A stretch of 64,000 nucleotides of DNA from positions 1 through 64,000 of the forward strand of contig CALNXY010000005.1 in assembly GCA_942490705.1 (NCBI GenBank), given 5' to 3'. The DNA comes from JAGRCP01 sp942490705. Its GTDB lineage: Bacteria > Chloroflexota > Anaerolineae > Caldilineales > Caldilineaceae. Below are positions 26,366 through 35,884 of this stretch, piece after piece; within the stretch, counting starts at the first letter, position 1, and every line of letters starts with the position of its first letter. A program made the position numbers and the translations under genes. The notes below the pieces were generated by a model, which saw nothing but the letters and a program-made list of their open reading frames with translations, was not told the origin of the DNA and did not search any database.

Positions 26366-28126
26366 TCAAATTGTAAATTCATCAAATTTAATGACATTAG
26401 AATGGGGTTGACGAGTATCAAAGCGATAACTACTAATAGTTCCTTTTTCTGTGTCTAAAATACTAAAAACTGTAATATCGTTACTAGCAATGTAAGGTAG
26501 AGAATTATTATTTTCATCTTGTAATGGTGCTAAATTAGGAATAATAGGTTCAAGTCCATTAGGATCACCTATTTCAACATAATTTGACTTAGAATAATCA
26601 GGAGGAATTTCTCTTTTATTTTCTCCTAAATGTGCGCCATAACTATTACCAACATTAGAAGATTCTAGAAAATTAATACCTTTATCACTAAGAAAACGGT
26701 TCCACAGATGAGAATGTCCATAGAATACTAAGTTAACCTTTGCTGTTTCTAAAAGTGGCATTAAATCACGGATAATGTAGTCATTTTCTTTAGGGTATTG
26801 ATACTGTATTTCTGTTATGTTTCCGTCAGAGTCATAACTAATATTATCTACTGGATCAGTATAGGGAGGAACAATATTTCCACCTAAAGTATGTACAGGA
26901 TGATGAAACATTACAATTTTATATTTTGCTTGTTTAAATGCTTCACTATTTAATTCTTTTTCTAACCATTGATATTGTTGACTTTCTTGTTTTATGGATT
27001 CAAAAATATGTTGACCATATCCCCATTTTTCAGGGTTGTTTAAGTCTTTTTGTGACTCTTTATATCTTCCTTTGACATTATCTTCTAAACTAGGCGGTCG
27101 CCAAATATTAGTTACTTGTAAAACTACTAAACGAATGTCCCCAAATGTGACAGCATAATAATGACTATTGTTATCTTCATTTTCAGGAAAAGAAAACATT
27201 TCTTCATAAGTATCTGTATTAAAAGCATTATTTTCTATCCAATCTTTTTTAACTTTCAACTCATTATTAGGATTAATAACATGAGATTTTTCTAAATAGT
27301 TTTTTTCAGCAACTTCTTTGGGAATAGCGTCAACAAATTGTTGAGATAAGCGACTATTTTCTGAGAATCTTCCCATCACTTCATGATTACCAATAGTAGG
27401 AAATAAAGGTGCATATTGAATCAACTCACCCCCATGATAAACAGTGGTTTTACCTTCTTTTTCTAATGTATAATTAGCTAAACCTTGAAGACAGGGAAAA
27501 AATGCCCCACCCCTTGTATCATCAAACCATTCTGAAGCACGATCAGGAATATTAACTAAATCTCCAGCAAAAAAAATAGCATCAACTTTACCAATAGTTT
27601 CCACAACTTTTTGTAAATTAGCTGCTACCATAGGCATTAATTGATGGTCAGAAGTTAATAATATTTTTAAATTAGTTCCCGATTTTGGGGAAGAAGTTAA
27701 AGAGAAAATATTACTTTTGACTATATTTTTATTTCCATTTTGTTGTATAATACTAATAACTTGATAGGGAAATCTATCTCCTTGATTTAATTCTGTAATC
27801 TCTCCTTCATGTCGCCATATTTCTCGTCTTGTTGTTTGCTCATAATTAGTATTTATTTTTGAGGCTTCGTCTTCTCTTGTGCGACTTAATTTAGTTGTAT
27901 TAGCTATTACTATTTTTTCTAAATTCTTACCATAAATAATTTTATGTTCTGTTCCAGGAAACTCAGTAAACCAAACAACTTTAATAGATGTTTCTGTGGG
28001 AAACTGTAAAAAAGGATCAGTTAAGAAAGTAAATGAAGAACCAGATTTAATAGAAGGGATATACATAATTAATAAAATGGTAATAATAAATAAAAAGCAG
28101 ACAATTATCTTCAGTAAGTTGGACAT
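26366..28126 (-). CDS. Membrane-anchored or exported metallophosphoesterase
   Basis: This 586-residue protein has an N-terminal hydrophobic segment (about residues 7-25) and an N-terminal beta domain like purple-acid-phosphatase Fn3 domains (IKVVWFTEFPGTEHKIIYG). A calcineurin-like phosphoesterase core follows: FFAGDLVNIPDR, IGNHEVMGRF, MFHHPVHTLGG and FYGHSHLWNRF, the metal-binding blocks. The family hydrolyses phosphate esters; substrate unknown. It likely acts outside the cytoplasm. The C-terminal 100 residues include SSNVGNSYGAHLGENKREIP and an open beta-rich end. The gene appears intact. Confidence 0.85.
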   Translation of the reverse strand: MSNLLKIIVCFLFIITILLIMYIPSIKSGSSFTFLTDPFLQFPTETSIKVVWFTEFPGTEHKIIYGKNLEKIVIANTTKLSRTREDEASKINTNYEQTTRREIWRHEGEITELNQGDRFPYQVISIIQQNGNKNIVKSNIFSLTSSPKSGTNLKILLTSDHQLMPMVAANLQKVVETIGKVDAIFFAGDLVNIPDRASEWFDDTRGGAFFPCLQGLANYTLEKEGKTTVYHGGELIQYAPLFPTIGNHEVMGRFSENSRLSQQFVDAIPKEVAEKNYLEKSHVINPNNELKVKKDWIENNAFNTDTYEEMFSFPENEDNNSHYYAVTFGDIRLVVLQVTNIWRPPSLEDNVKGRYKESQKDLNNPEKWGYGQHIFESIKQESQQYQWLEKELNSEAFKQAKYKIVMFHHPVHTLGGNIVPPYTDPVDNISYDSDGNITEIQYQYPKENDYIIRDLMPLLETAKVNLVFYGHSHLWNRFLSDKGINFLESSNVGNSYGAHLGENKREIPPDYSKSNYVEIGDPNGLEPIIPNLAPLQDENNNSLPYIASNDITVFSILDTEKGTISSYRFDTRQPHSNVIKFDEFTI

Positions 28127-28165
28127 TTTTATTTATATGGGGTAATTCATTAACATACTATAATA

Positions 28166-28879
28166 TTATTTAAAGTGAAGCTGCGGTAACTGCCACCAGG
28201 GAACGTCTGGATGTTCGTGATGTTCTCGATGGTAGCCTAAATGGTAACAACTTATAAACGACCAAAAAATCGGTAAATTACTGCTGTTTGCTCGATGAAA
28301 ATTGTTATATCCTCCTAGTGGTTGGCGGTGAGGGAGAAAAGTCCCAAAATAGAACAACTGTAACGAACTCAGTCCTAAAGGTAATGCCCAAAATAAACCT
28401 AGATTAATGACAGCGAGATGAAATATATAACCAAGCAAAATCATCTTGCCAAAAGAACAGCTAAACTGTCTCCAATTCCAATATCCTTCAAGGAAATGAA
28501 GATACCAGGAGAAACAACGGGCATCTTTACCATTATGAAAATCGGGATCATCAATACTAGCTGGATGACTATGGTGTAACCAATGGTTACTCAAAAGCTT
28601 TTCGTAGGAAAAAAATCCGTATAAAAAAATTACCAGCACTCCAAACCTGTAATTAAGTTTTGGGTTTTGCGGAAAAATTAACCCGTGCATCGCTTCGTGT
28701 GCCGTAATAAACAAACCTGTATCGAGAAAAGTCTGTAAGATAATGCCCAGAAAGACAACTAAGGGATGAGTTGCCCTAAGATCACAACAAAGCAAGGAAG
28801 ATAGGGTAACGCACCACAATGCCAAAATTGCAGTTGCCACTATGAGACTATTCGAGGAAGCAACGTAACGATTAAGCAT
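28166..28879 (-). CDS. crtW: CrtW-type beta-carotene ketolase
   Basis: The 237-residue protein fits CrtW, the di-iron membrane oxygenase that adds 4-keto groups to beta-carotene to give echinenone and canthaxanthin. The three His clusters are HEAMHG, HWLHHSHP and YHLGYHREHHEHP, with FGTFLPHR between. Four membrane helices are visible. It lies two bases downstream of the FRP gene in the same direction. Echinenone is the pigment bound by orange carotenoid protein, whose gene is just upstream, so the context fits a photoprotection operon. Confidence 0.92.
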   Translation of the reverse strand: MLNRYVASSNSLIVATAILALWCVTLSSLLCCDLRATHPLVVFLGIILQTFLDTGLFITAHEAMHGLIFPQNPKLNYRFGVLVIFLYGFFSYEKLLSNHWLHHSHPASIDDPDFHNGKDARCFSWYLHFLEGYWNWRQFSCSFGKMILLGYIFHLAVINLGLFWALPLGLSSLQLFYFGTFLPHRQPLGGYNNFHRANSSNLPIFWSFISCYHLGYHREHHEHPDVPWWQLPQLHFK

Positions 28880-28881
28880 TA

Positions 28882-29208
28882 TTACATTTTTGCCAGCGCA
28901 GCCACTTTTGCTCTTTTATCGGGAGTTAAACCTGCCAAATCATCGGGATGTAACCATCCTTCTTTAATTAACTTAGCAAGAACGAAAACTGGCGTAGAGT
29001 CTCTGTAGTCGTACTTACCGTCAATGTCATATCTTTTACTGTTTAAATAATCATTCAAAGACCAAATTTCATCTATTCGGGTAATTTGGTTGGCTTTTTG
29101 ATTAATTTCAGCGATCAGAGCTTCAGTTTCTTTGGCGTAAGCTTTACTCAAAGCTTGACGAGCTATTTGCTTTTCTGTTTCTGACCATTGGGGATTGTTT
29201 GGTTGCAT
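28882..29208 (-). CDS. frp: Fluorescence recovery protein
   Basis: This 108-residue helical protein matches FRP. Signatures are the N-terminal WSETEKQIARQALSKAY, IDEIWSLNDYLNSKRYDIDG, KYDYRDSTPVFVLAKL and the end GLTPDKRAKVAALAKM. FRP binds the active red form of OCP, detaches it from the phycobilisome and restores the orange form. It sits about 110 bases downstream of ocp and two bases before crtW, all on the minus strand. Confidence 0.92.
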   Translation of the reverse strand: MQPNNPQWSETEKQIARQALSKAYAKETEALIAEINQKANQITRIDEIWSLNDYLNSKRYDIDGKYDYRDSTPVFVLAKLIKEGWLHPDDLAGLTPDKRAKVAALAKM

Positions 29209-29320
29209 ATTAAATCTTCAAGTCAATAAAATACGCTCTTGAAAACAGAGCGTATTCATTTTAGAAATTGTAGTTAAAAATGTGTCCTTCCTTGGGGATT
29301 GATTTTACAGATAGATCAAA

Positions 29321-30279
29321 CTAACGACCTAGATTTAATAACTCTTTGGGAGATGCCAGCAAATCTATGGCTACAAAGAAAATCTTATCTTGAGGATCGA
29401 GTAAAAATCGCCAAGCAATATTCATGCCGACACCACCGCCAAACCAAGGGGTTTGCACTTACCCGTGATTTTAATCTGGGTGAAGCCATCATCTGCTGGT
29501 TCGGTAACTCCTCGTTCGGGAATTAATTTCAGATTCTGACATTCTTCGCGGAAAAAACGTAAAACTTCCTCTTGACCGACAATTGGGCGACGGAATGGCG
29601 GTTGCAAGGCTCCATCAGGGGTAAATAATTTGATTAAGGCATCAAAATCATTGGCATTCAAGTTATTCATGTAGCTAATAATTGTCTCATTGTCAATGCC
29701 TTCGATTTTGACTTGAGTCCGCTCTGAGATTTCTTTGGGTGGGACAACCGGTTCAGCAATTTTTTGGAAATTACTGATTTTGTTGGTATCGTAACCCATA
29801 TCCACAACACAATTGCGGAGAACGGTGATTTGCTGACCTGATTCTAGCCCAATAATTGTCTGGAGAACAGCATTGGCATTGGCTGAAACCTTGTAACCTT
29901 TAGGTATGGGTGCGATCTGACCCTGTTCCATCAATTTTCCTAATTCATACCAAAAACCGAGCTTAATGTTAGCTGTCCAAGTGGCATAAGTGCGACTGAT
30001 TTCTGTATCAGCACGGTTAGCTAAGTCGCACATAACCTGACTTTGCTCTAGGGGAGTCATGCTGACCATTTTTTTGAGAGTTGGTTCAGCAAACTGCATA
30101 TTAGCGGCTCCCGGAGCGGCAACAGTAATAGTTTTGCCCATTTCTAGGTAAGCGAACCAAATTAATGCTAGTTGATCTTCAGCACTAAGTTGACTAAATC
30201 TAGCTATGGTCGCAGGTACAGCATCAGCAGCTAAGGTGTTCGGGAAAATATTTCGGGCTGAATCTAGAGTAAATGGCAT
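29321..30279 (-). pseudogene. ocp: Orange carotenoid protein, single-base frameshift near the C-terminus
   Basis: OCP senses blue-green light through a bound ketocarotenoid and quenches phycobilisome excitation. The N-terminal carotenoid domain (MPFTLDSARNIFPNTLAADA, FAYLEMGKTITVAAPGAA) and NTF2-like C-terminal domain (NLNANDFDALIKLFTPDGAL, RFFREECQNLKLIPERGVTE) are clear and OCP1-like. One G is missing near 29457-29460, so the read frame ends at GKCKPLGLAVVSA, about 285 residues. Restoring the G gives GKVQTPWFGGGVGMNIAWRF and continues to a stop at 29321-29323, the normal length. The lost part includes the Trp that in the well-studied OCP lines the carotenoid (W288). Everything else is intact, so an error or a very recent mutation is likely. 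Confidence 0.9.
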
Positions 30280-30535
30280 CTTTTTTTTGAGTTTATATTT
30301 ACAGAATAAGAATCAAGTTGAGCCTTCTTTTGAAGAATAACATTAGTTATCTCTCTTCTATTATAAATTAATAAAACACAATGTAAATTATTGTTAATTT
30401 ATAGCAATTACTACTTGATATAAAGTCATAACTATGTATTAGTAGTTTCGGCAATACTTACAAACTCCTAAAAAGCCGATTTTTTAGGGAAAAAACCGAC
30501 TGAGATGGGTTGTGGTTGGCCTTGAGTTCGGCTTG

Positions 30536-31372
30536 TTAATCATATTGTCCTTTAAATACTGCTTCTGCCGGGCCTGTCATATAGAGTCGTCCATCCTCTG
30601 CTGACCATTCAATGGTTAAACATCCTCCAGGTAACTCCACAGTACAACGGCGATCGCAATTTCCGGTCAAAACCCCTGCTACTACTGATGCACAGGCCCC
30701 TGTACCACAGGCCAAAGTAATTCCTGCACCCCGTTCCCAAACCCGCATTTTTAGATAATCAGGGCGAATAACCTCAATAAACTCCGTATTTGTGCGTTCT
30801 GGGAAAACAGGATGATGCTCAAACTTGGGACCAATAGTTTCTAAGGCAATGGCAGCAACATTATCCACAAAGGTAATACAGTGAGGGTTTCCCATACTCA
30901 CACAGGTCACTAACCAAGACTGGCCATCAACATCTAAAGGTTGGTTAACCACCTTATCCTCGACCTTTCCCAAAGTTGTGGGAATTTCCTTACCCAAGAG
31001 AAAAGGGGTTCCCATATCCACTTTTACTTGTCCTTGGGCTTCTAAACGAGGAATAATAATCCCTGCTAAGGTTTGAATACGATAGGACTTACCCACAGTT
31101 TCATTGCCTTCTAAACTAGCAATAAAACGGGCTAAACAGCGAATACCGTTACCACACATTTGCGGTTCCGAACCATCAGAATTAAAAATACGCATGGTGT
31201 AATCACTATTTTCGTCTCCAGGTAAAGCAAAAATCACCCCATCGGCCCCGATACCAAAATGGCGATCGCACATCTTAACCGCTTCATCAGGGGAGACTAA
31301 GGGCGTTGAACTGTTGCGGTTGTCAACTAAAATAAAATCATTACCCAGCCCGTGATATTTCGTAAATTTCAT
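30536..31372 (-). CDS. dapF: Diaminopimelate epimerase
   Basis: DapF converts LL- to meso-diaminopimelate for lysine and peptidoglycan synthesis. The two catalytic Cys are in PQMCGNGIRCLARF and LACGTGACASVVAG. The start chosen is ATG at 31372 (MKFTKYHGLGNDFILVDNRN), where homology begins; the frame runs back to 31411 without conserved text. The enzyme is about 278 residues, normal. It diverges from hfq, an arrangement well known in cyanobacteria. Gap 30280-30535 shows only AT-rich sequence and a hairpin near 30475-30500. Confidence 0.95.
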   Translation of the reverse strand: MKFTKYHGLGNDFILVDNRNSSTPLVSPDEAVKMCDRHFGIGADGVIFALPGDENSDYTMRIFNSDGSEPQMCGNGIRCLARFIASLEGNETVGKSYRIQTLAGIIIPRLEAQGQVKVDMGTPFLLGKEIPTTLGKVEDKVVNQPLDVDGQSWLVTCVSMGNPHCITFVDNVAAIALETIGPKFEHHPVFPERTNTEFIEVIRPDYLKMRVWERGAGITLACGTGACASVVAGVLTGNCDRRCTVELPGGCLTIEWSAEDGRLYMTGPAEAVFKGQYD

Positions 31373-31475
31373 AACTAATTTTTCCTGACTTATGAAATAA
31401 TTATCAATCAACCGAGAGAGAAGGACAAGCGATCGCTAATAATAGTAATATAAGCTTCATGAACCAACAGAAATA

Positions 31476-31688
31476 ATGACTGAATTTGATACAGGTTTGC
31501 CCAGTATCCGGCAAATTCAAAAATACATTAAAGATCAACAAAAAGTAGCCATACAACTGACCACGGCAGAAACCATTACCGGCCAAATTTTATGGCAAGA
31601 CCCCCAATGTCTTTGTTTATCCGATGAGTCAGGCCAACCCCTTTTAGTTTGGCGACAGGCAATTATTTATATTAAACCAGCCCCATAA
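31476..31688 (+). CDS. hfq: Cyanobacterial Hfq
   Basis: This 70-residue protein has the cyanobacterial Hfq pattern: LPSIRQIQKYIKDQQKVAIQ, TITGQILWQDPQCLCLSDES and a short final strand IIYIKP. Cyanobacterial Hfq lacks the usual RNA-binding residues and in Synechocystis works with the pilus base PilB1 for motility and DNA uptake. The position next to dapF supports the call. Sm1 is clear and Sm2 is weak, as in relatives. Confidence 0.88.
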   Translation: MTEFDTGLPSIRQIQKYIKDQQKVAIQLTTAETITGQILWQDPQCLCLSDESGQPLLVWRQAIIYIKPAP

Positions 31689-31784
31689 ATTTGAGCAAAT
31701 TGCAATTTTTAGTCTCAAAATGGGCAATCTGAGCATAACGAACATTAGCAGATTGCTCGACTCACAACCAAAATATCAGAACTT

Positions 31785-32306
31785 ATGAGCATTCAAGATA
31801 TTATCGAAAACGCACTTAAAGACGGCTATTTAACACCCACCATGGAGGAGGAAGTAGGAAGAATATGTGAATCGGCTTCAGACTTACCAATTGATGAATA
31901 TATGGCATTAGATCGCCTTATGGGAGCTTTATTGACAGGAGAAGTCAAAGCAGTGCCAAGAAAACAATTTATCAATGTCATGGAAGAATTGGTCTTAGGT
32001 GAAGCCATAGGGCAAATTGCCGAACAAGAGTCAAAAGAACCCTGTCAGCTTGATATTGGCGATATTGCTGCTTACGCCCTAAACCGTTTACCGCCCCTCT
32101 ACGCTACCACCCATGAAGGGGCTGAATATCAAAGAAAACGAGCAAAAGAAGAATTACAAACCCTGATCGCCCAACAAGTTACAGAAGGGATTCAACGCTA
32201 TGTCCAATGTCCCACCATTCCCAATAGACGACCCCTCGAACCACAACAGCGTAGTGACATTTTTGAAACCATGACCGATATGCTTAAATCCTTAGCTCCT
32301 GATTAA
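31785..32306 (+). CDS. ComFB-domain protein
   Basis: This 173-residue protein contains a late competence ComFB domain. LDIGDIAAYALNRLPPLYAT (about residues 90-109) is its signature, preceded by NVMEELVLGEAIGQ. Cyanobacterial ComFB-like proteins have been described as cyclic-di-nucleotide receptors linked to pili and motility. Whether this one binds a nucleotide is inference. The N-terminal 60 residues are an acidic helical region. It lies downstream of hfq on the same strand, which also points to surface and motility control. Confidence 0.75.
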   Translation: MSIQDIIENALKDGYLTPTMEEEVGRICESASDLPIDEYMALDRLMGALLTGEVKAVPRKQFINVMEELVLGEAIGQIAEQESKEPCQLDIGDIAAYALNRLPPLYATTHEGAEYQRKRAKEELQTLIAQQVTEGIQRYVQCPTIPNRRPLEPQQRSDIFETMTDMLKSLAPD

Positions 32307-32402
32307 TTAGACTTCACAAAAAATTCAACATTGGGGAACCATTTTCGTAAATCTTGCGTCTAGGGATGCTAACGTGAGGAGAAATATACGTTGGGTAAAT
32401 TT

Positions 32403-33059
32403 ATGAGTCAAGCAATTTCGACACCTGGGTTACTCGTCGGCCTATTGGAAAAGTCCGACACTAAGGTGTCCCCAGAAAAACTCTCAAACATTGATCTTAT
32501 TGTGCGGTGTCAGGAAGGATCTCAACCTGATCGTGGGGCCTTCGCAGAACTGTTAAATCGTTATCAGTCTCATGTTGATAGAATCCTTTATCATCTAGCC
32601 CCTGATTGGCAAGATCGCGCTGATCTCGCCCAAGAAGTTTGGATTCGCGTTTACCGTAACATTAAACGTCTCAATGAACCCGTAAAATTTCGGGGTTGGT
32701 TAAGTCGTATTGCCACTAATTTGTTTTACGATGAATTGCGTAAACGGAAGCGAGTCAGTCATCCTATTTCTTTAGATGCCCCTCGACGGGTTGATGATGG
32801 AGAAATTGAATGGGACATTGTCTCAGACTATCCCAGTCCTGATGATGATCTTGCCACTCGTGAATTTTATGATCGTCTCAAAGCTGCGATCGCTGATTTA
32901 CCCGAAGCTTTTCGGACTACAATTGTTTTAAGAGAAATCGAAGGTCTAGCTTATGAAGAAATTGCGGACATGACAGGAGTCTCCCTAGGCACTGTTAAAT
33001 CTCGCATCGCCAGAGCTAGAGCTAAATTACAAACTGTTTTACAGAAATATATCGATTAG
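32403..33059 (+). CDS. sigG: ECF sigma factor, SigG-like
   Basis: This 218-residue sigma-70 family ECF factor has region 2 (DLAQEVWIRVYRNIKRL, RGWLSRIATNLFYDELRKRK) and region 4 (AIADLPEAFRTTIVLREIEG, YEEIADMTGVSLGTVKSRI). The start is set at ATG 32403; a TTG at 32391 would add four residues. The gene for a membrane anti-sigma factor follows. In Synechocystis the SigG sigma factor and its neighbour form such a pair and SigG is reported essential. Target promoters cannot be read here. Confidence 0.85.
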   Translation: MSQAISTPGLLVGLLEKSDTKVSPEKLSNIDLIVRCQEGSQPDRGAFAELLNRYQSHVDRILYHLAPDWQDRADLAQEVWIRVYRNIKRLNEPVKFRGWLSRIATNLFYDELRKRKRVSHPISLDAPRRVDDGEIEWDIVSDYPSPDDDLATREFYDRLKAAIADLPEAFRTTIVLREIEGLAYEEIADMTGVSLGTVKSRIARARAKLQTVLQKYID

Positions 33060-33174
33060 TTGGGATAATTGTCATCCCAATCATCGTCCGTGAGGGGTGT
33101 CATGACTTTGCTATTAGTTTAGCATCCGTCTCCGCAACCAAGGTTCTTGGTTTAGCTTCTAGGAGAGGTTAAGC

Positions 33175-33645
33175 ATGATGTCTGATTTTAAACAAAACCA
33201 AGGGCTTTCGCCCACTGATTCGAGTGATATGGATAATCAGTTTGAGCGTTTTGAGTTGTTAAGTGCCTATATGGATGGGGAAGTGACAGCCCAAGAACGC
33301 AAGCAAGTCCAGCAATGGCTTGACAATGATCCTGAGTTTCATCAGTTATATAAACAACTGTTGCGCGTCCAACGGGAAGTTCCGACTATCCCTGTCCCAG
33401 AAAGTTCTGTGTCAGCAGAAACCTTATCCCAAGGTGTCTTTGACACTATTGATAGTCAACAGCGCAGTAAACGAGGTGTTATCGCTAGTGGACTAGGTAT
33501 CGCCGCTGTCGTCGTTGGTGCTATTTCTCATGTCTGGTTACAAGATGGGTTGTCCTCCCACCGTTATGCTCAAAACAGTGACAATGAAGCCCTAACTATC
33601 GCTTTGAACCGTCCTGTGGTAGAAATTCCCCCAACTATTCGTTAA
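33175..33645 (+). CDS. Anti-sigma factor (RseA-like)
   Basis: The 156-residue protein starts MMSDFKQNQ and has the anti-sigma motif ELLSAYMDGEVTAQERKQVQ with WLDNDPEFHQLYKQLL, then a single membrane helix (GVIASGLGIAAVVVGAISHV, about residues 100-119) and a short outer tail. This matches RseA/anti-sigma proteins that hold an ECF factor at the membrane. It lies 115 bases downstream of the sigma gene, so the two are probably a pair. Confidence 0.85.
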   Translation: MMSDFKQNQGLSPTDSSDMDNQFERFELLSAYMDGEVTAQERKQVQQWLDNDPEFHQLYKQLLRVQREVPTIPVPESSVSAETLSQGVFDTIDSQQRSKRGVIASGLGIAAVVVGAISHVWLQDGLSSHRYAQNSDNEALTIALNRPVVEIPPTIR

Positions 33646-33654
33646 AAGATTCCA

Positions 33655-35026
33655 CTTTGCCAGCACCCTAACGGAAGCAACTTTCCCCCAAATTTTTTAA
33701 CGGTATCCGGGGTCATCGAAAATTTTGGGTCTGAAACCCCGCATCTTCAGCGCGGCTTTACTTTCTTAGTCTAGCCTACTCACAAAAGATGTGTTAAGAT
33801 GTGAGACATGACCGAACGCGCCTATCGATTCCGTTTTTACCCAACCACCGAGCAAGAAAACCTCTTGCGACGGACAATGGGATGTGTCCGCTTAGTGTAT
33901 AACAAAGCGTTAGCAGTACGCACTGATGGATGGTATGAAAAACAAGAACGAATAGGCTATGGTCAAACCTCAAGCTTGTTAACCGAATGGAAAAAGCTTG
34001 AAGATTTAGAGTTTCTTAATCAGGTTAGCTGTGTTCCATTACAGCAATGTTTAAGACATCTTCAAACAGCTTTTACCAACTTTTTTGCTAAACGGGCTAA
34101 ATATCCTAACTTCAAGAAAAAGAGAAATGGAGGTAGCGCAGAGTTTACTAAATCTGCGTTTAAATGGAAAGATGGCAAGTTGTTTTTAGCCAAATGCCAA
34201 GACCCTTTAAACATTATTTGGAGTCGTTTTTTACCTCAAGATTGCAGTCCCTCAACGGTAACAGTTAAACTCGATCCATCAGGGCGTTGGTTTGTGTCAA
34301 TTTTAGTCAAAGACCCAACCATCAAACCCTTGCCCAAAACAGGGAAAAAAGTAGGGATTGATGTGGGAGTGACTAGCCTAATCACTACCAGCAAAGGAGA
34401 AAAAGTAGCGAATCCAAAGCAATTTAATCGTTTATACAAGAAGCTAAAAAGAAAGCAATCAAGCTTGAGTCGGAAAATCAAAGGCTCAAATAACCGATAT
34501 AAAGCTTGTCTTGAAGTAGCTCAAGTCCACGCTCAAATCAAAGATTCCCGTACCGATTTCCTCCATAAACTAACCACTAAACTCGTTCGAGAAAATGACC
34601 TAATTGCCATTGAAGATTTAGCCATTAGAAATATGGTTAAGAATCGGAAGTTAGCTCGGTCAATTAGTGATGCTAGTTGGGGAGAATTTAACCGACAACT
34701 AGAATACAAATGCCAGTGGTACGGGAAGGAATTAATTAAGATTGACCGCTATTTTCCTAGTAGTAAACGATGTGGAAATTGTGGTCACATAATCGACAAA
34801 TTACCGTTAAATATTCGTGAATGGGAATGTCCTAAATGTGGGGTTAACCATGACCGAGATATTAACGCCTCTCAAAACATTTTGGCCGCAGGGCAAGCGG
34901 TGTCAGTCTGTGGAGCGAGTGTAAGACCTGAAGAGAGTAAATCTCGGAAGGCAACTGCATTGAAGCAGAAACCTAAATTGTGAGGTTTAGGAATCACCGC
35001 CCTTTTAGGGCGCGTGAGGATGTCAA
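33655..35026 (+). mobile_element. IS200/IS605-type element with tnpB only
   Basis: Boundaries are approximate on the left. The left region has a GGGTCTGAAACCCC hairpin (33728-33741). The right end has the hairpin CCGCCC-TTTT-AGGGCG (34998-35012) and then GAGGATGTCAAC, ending where the interrupted gene resumes at about 35027. No tnpA is present. The right-end segment overlapping the tnpB 3' end is where such elements encode their guide RNA. The element interrupts a gamma-glutamylcyclotransferase-like gene. Confidence 0.7.
33808..34983 (+). CDS. tnpB: TnpB, RNA-guided endonuclease, apparently intact
   Basis: This 391-residue TnpB has an N-terminal helical domain (YRFRFYPTTEQENLLRRTMG), a complete RuvC site (Asp185 in GIDVGVTSL, Glu269 in IAIEDLAI, Asp351 in DRDINASQNI) and the four-Cys zinc finger CGNCG ... 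CPKCG. TnpB proteins use an RNA from the element's right end to cut DNA and keep the element in place. All key residues are present. It is preceded by ribosome-site-like GTGTTAAGATGTGAG. The gene next to the left is the anti-sigma factor. Confidence 0.9.
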   Translation: MTERAYRFRFYPTTEQENLLRRTMGCVRLVYNKALAVRTDGWYEKQERIGYGQTSSLLTEWKKLEDLEFLNQVSCVPLQQCLRHLQTAFTNFFAKRAKYPNFKKKRNGGSAEFTKSAFKWKDGKLFLAKCQDPLNIIWSRFLPQDCSPSTVTVKLDPSGRWFVSILVKDPTIKPLPKTGKKVGIDVGVTSLITTSKGEKVANPKQFNRLYKKLKRKQSSLSRKIKGSNNRYKACLEVAQVHAQIKDSRTDFLHKLTTKLVRENDLIAIEDLAIRNMVKNRKLARSISDASWGEFNRQLEYKCQWYGKELIKIDRYFPSSKRCGNCGHIIDKLPLNIREWECPKCGVNHDRDINASQNILAAGQAVSVCGASVRPEESKSRKATALKQKPKL

Positions 35027-35126
35027 CGATCTCTATCACTTTGTTTTGGCAGTAAATTGCATAATTTCGCTCTCCTTGTTTCAGGGTTCCATAAACAAAA
35101 ACCTTTAAAATCTCAGCTTCTTTCAT
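35027..35126 (-). pseudogene. Gamma-glutamylcyclotransferase-like (AIG2) gene, 5' fragment cut by the IS element
   Basis: From ATG 35126 the product reads MKEAEILKVFVYGTLKQGER and NYAIYCQNKVIEI, the start of a GGCT/AIG2 family protein with its VYGTLKxGxxN motif. After about 33 residues the text runs into the right end of the tnpB element. The remaining two thirds were not found on the other side of the element, so the insertion came with a deletion. Confidence 0.75.
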
Positions 35127-35159
35127 GATGTTTCAACCCCTAAAGTCCCTATTATATTT

Positions 35160-35873
35160 ATCTTTTATCAGTATGGAGAAAACCCGTCAGGATATTGTGT
35201 AGATTTTGCCAAAAAATTAACCACATTACTTACAGAAAAACTTAATAAACCCATTAATTTAGAATTAATTCCTTCTACTACCCAAACTCGTTGGAATTTA
35301 GTGAAAGATAAAACTGTCCATCTCGAATGTGGCCCTAATACCATTAATGAAGAACGAGAAGCTGACTATGGAATTAAATTTTCTCGTCCTTTTTTCGTCA
35401 CTGCTACCCAAATTTTTACACAATTATCTACTACGGAAGAAACCGTTAAACAAGGTAACATTGGTGTGATTAATAACACTACCAATGAACAAGATATTCG
35501 GCAAATATATCCTCCTCAACAGGTTAATAATACCTTTGTTAATCGCCTTCAAGGTATTCAAGCAGTACAAGCTGGACTTATCCAGGGATTTGCCAGTGAT
35601 GGTATTTTATTAATGGGAACAACATTAGGGTTAAAAATGAACCCCACCAGTTACAATATTATGACTCCTTATAATCAAGAGCGTCCTTTTTGTGCGACTT
35701 ACGGTATGATTTTACCCCCAGAACAAGAGAATGAATCTTGGCGAAGTTTTGTTAATCAGATTATTGCCAAAAGTGGTAAAGGAGAAGCGGTTTGGGATGA
35801 ATGGTTTTTACCCTTTTTTCCTTACTTATCTAACGTTCTTCAAGGATGTCAAAGTGACAATCAGAAAAAATAG
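35160..35873 (+). pseudogene. Extracellular solute-binding protein (family 3), N-terminus missing
   Basis: The readable text begins YQYGENPSGYCVDFAKKLTT and continues NLELIPSTTQTRWNLVKDKT, VHLECGPNTINEEREADYG and IKFSRPFFVTATQIFT, a periplasmic amino-acid-binding protein (SBP_bac_3) pattern. No start codon, signal peptide or first strand (such as LRVAVREDAPPFG) is present; the frame simply runs in from about 35140. A GTG at 35301 would start inside the domain. The loss lies next to the IS-interrupted gene, so one rearrangement may have damaged both. Confidence 0.75.
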
Positions 35874-35884
35874 ACAAAAAAAAA

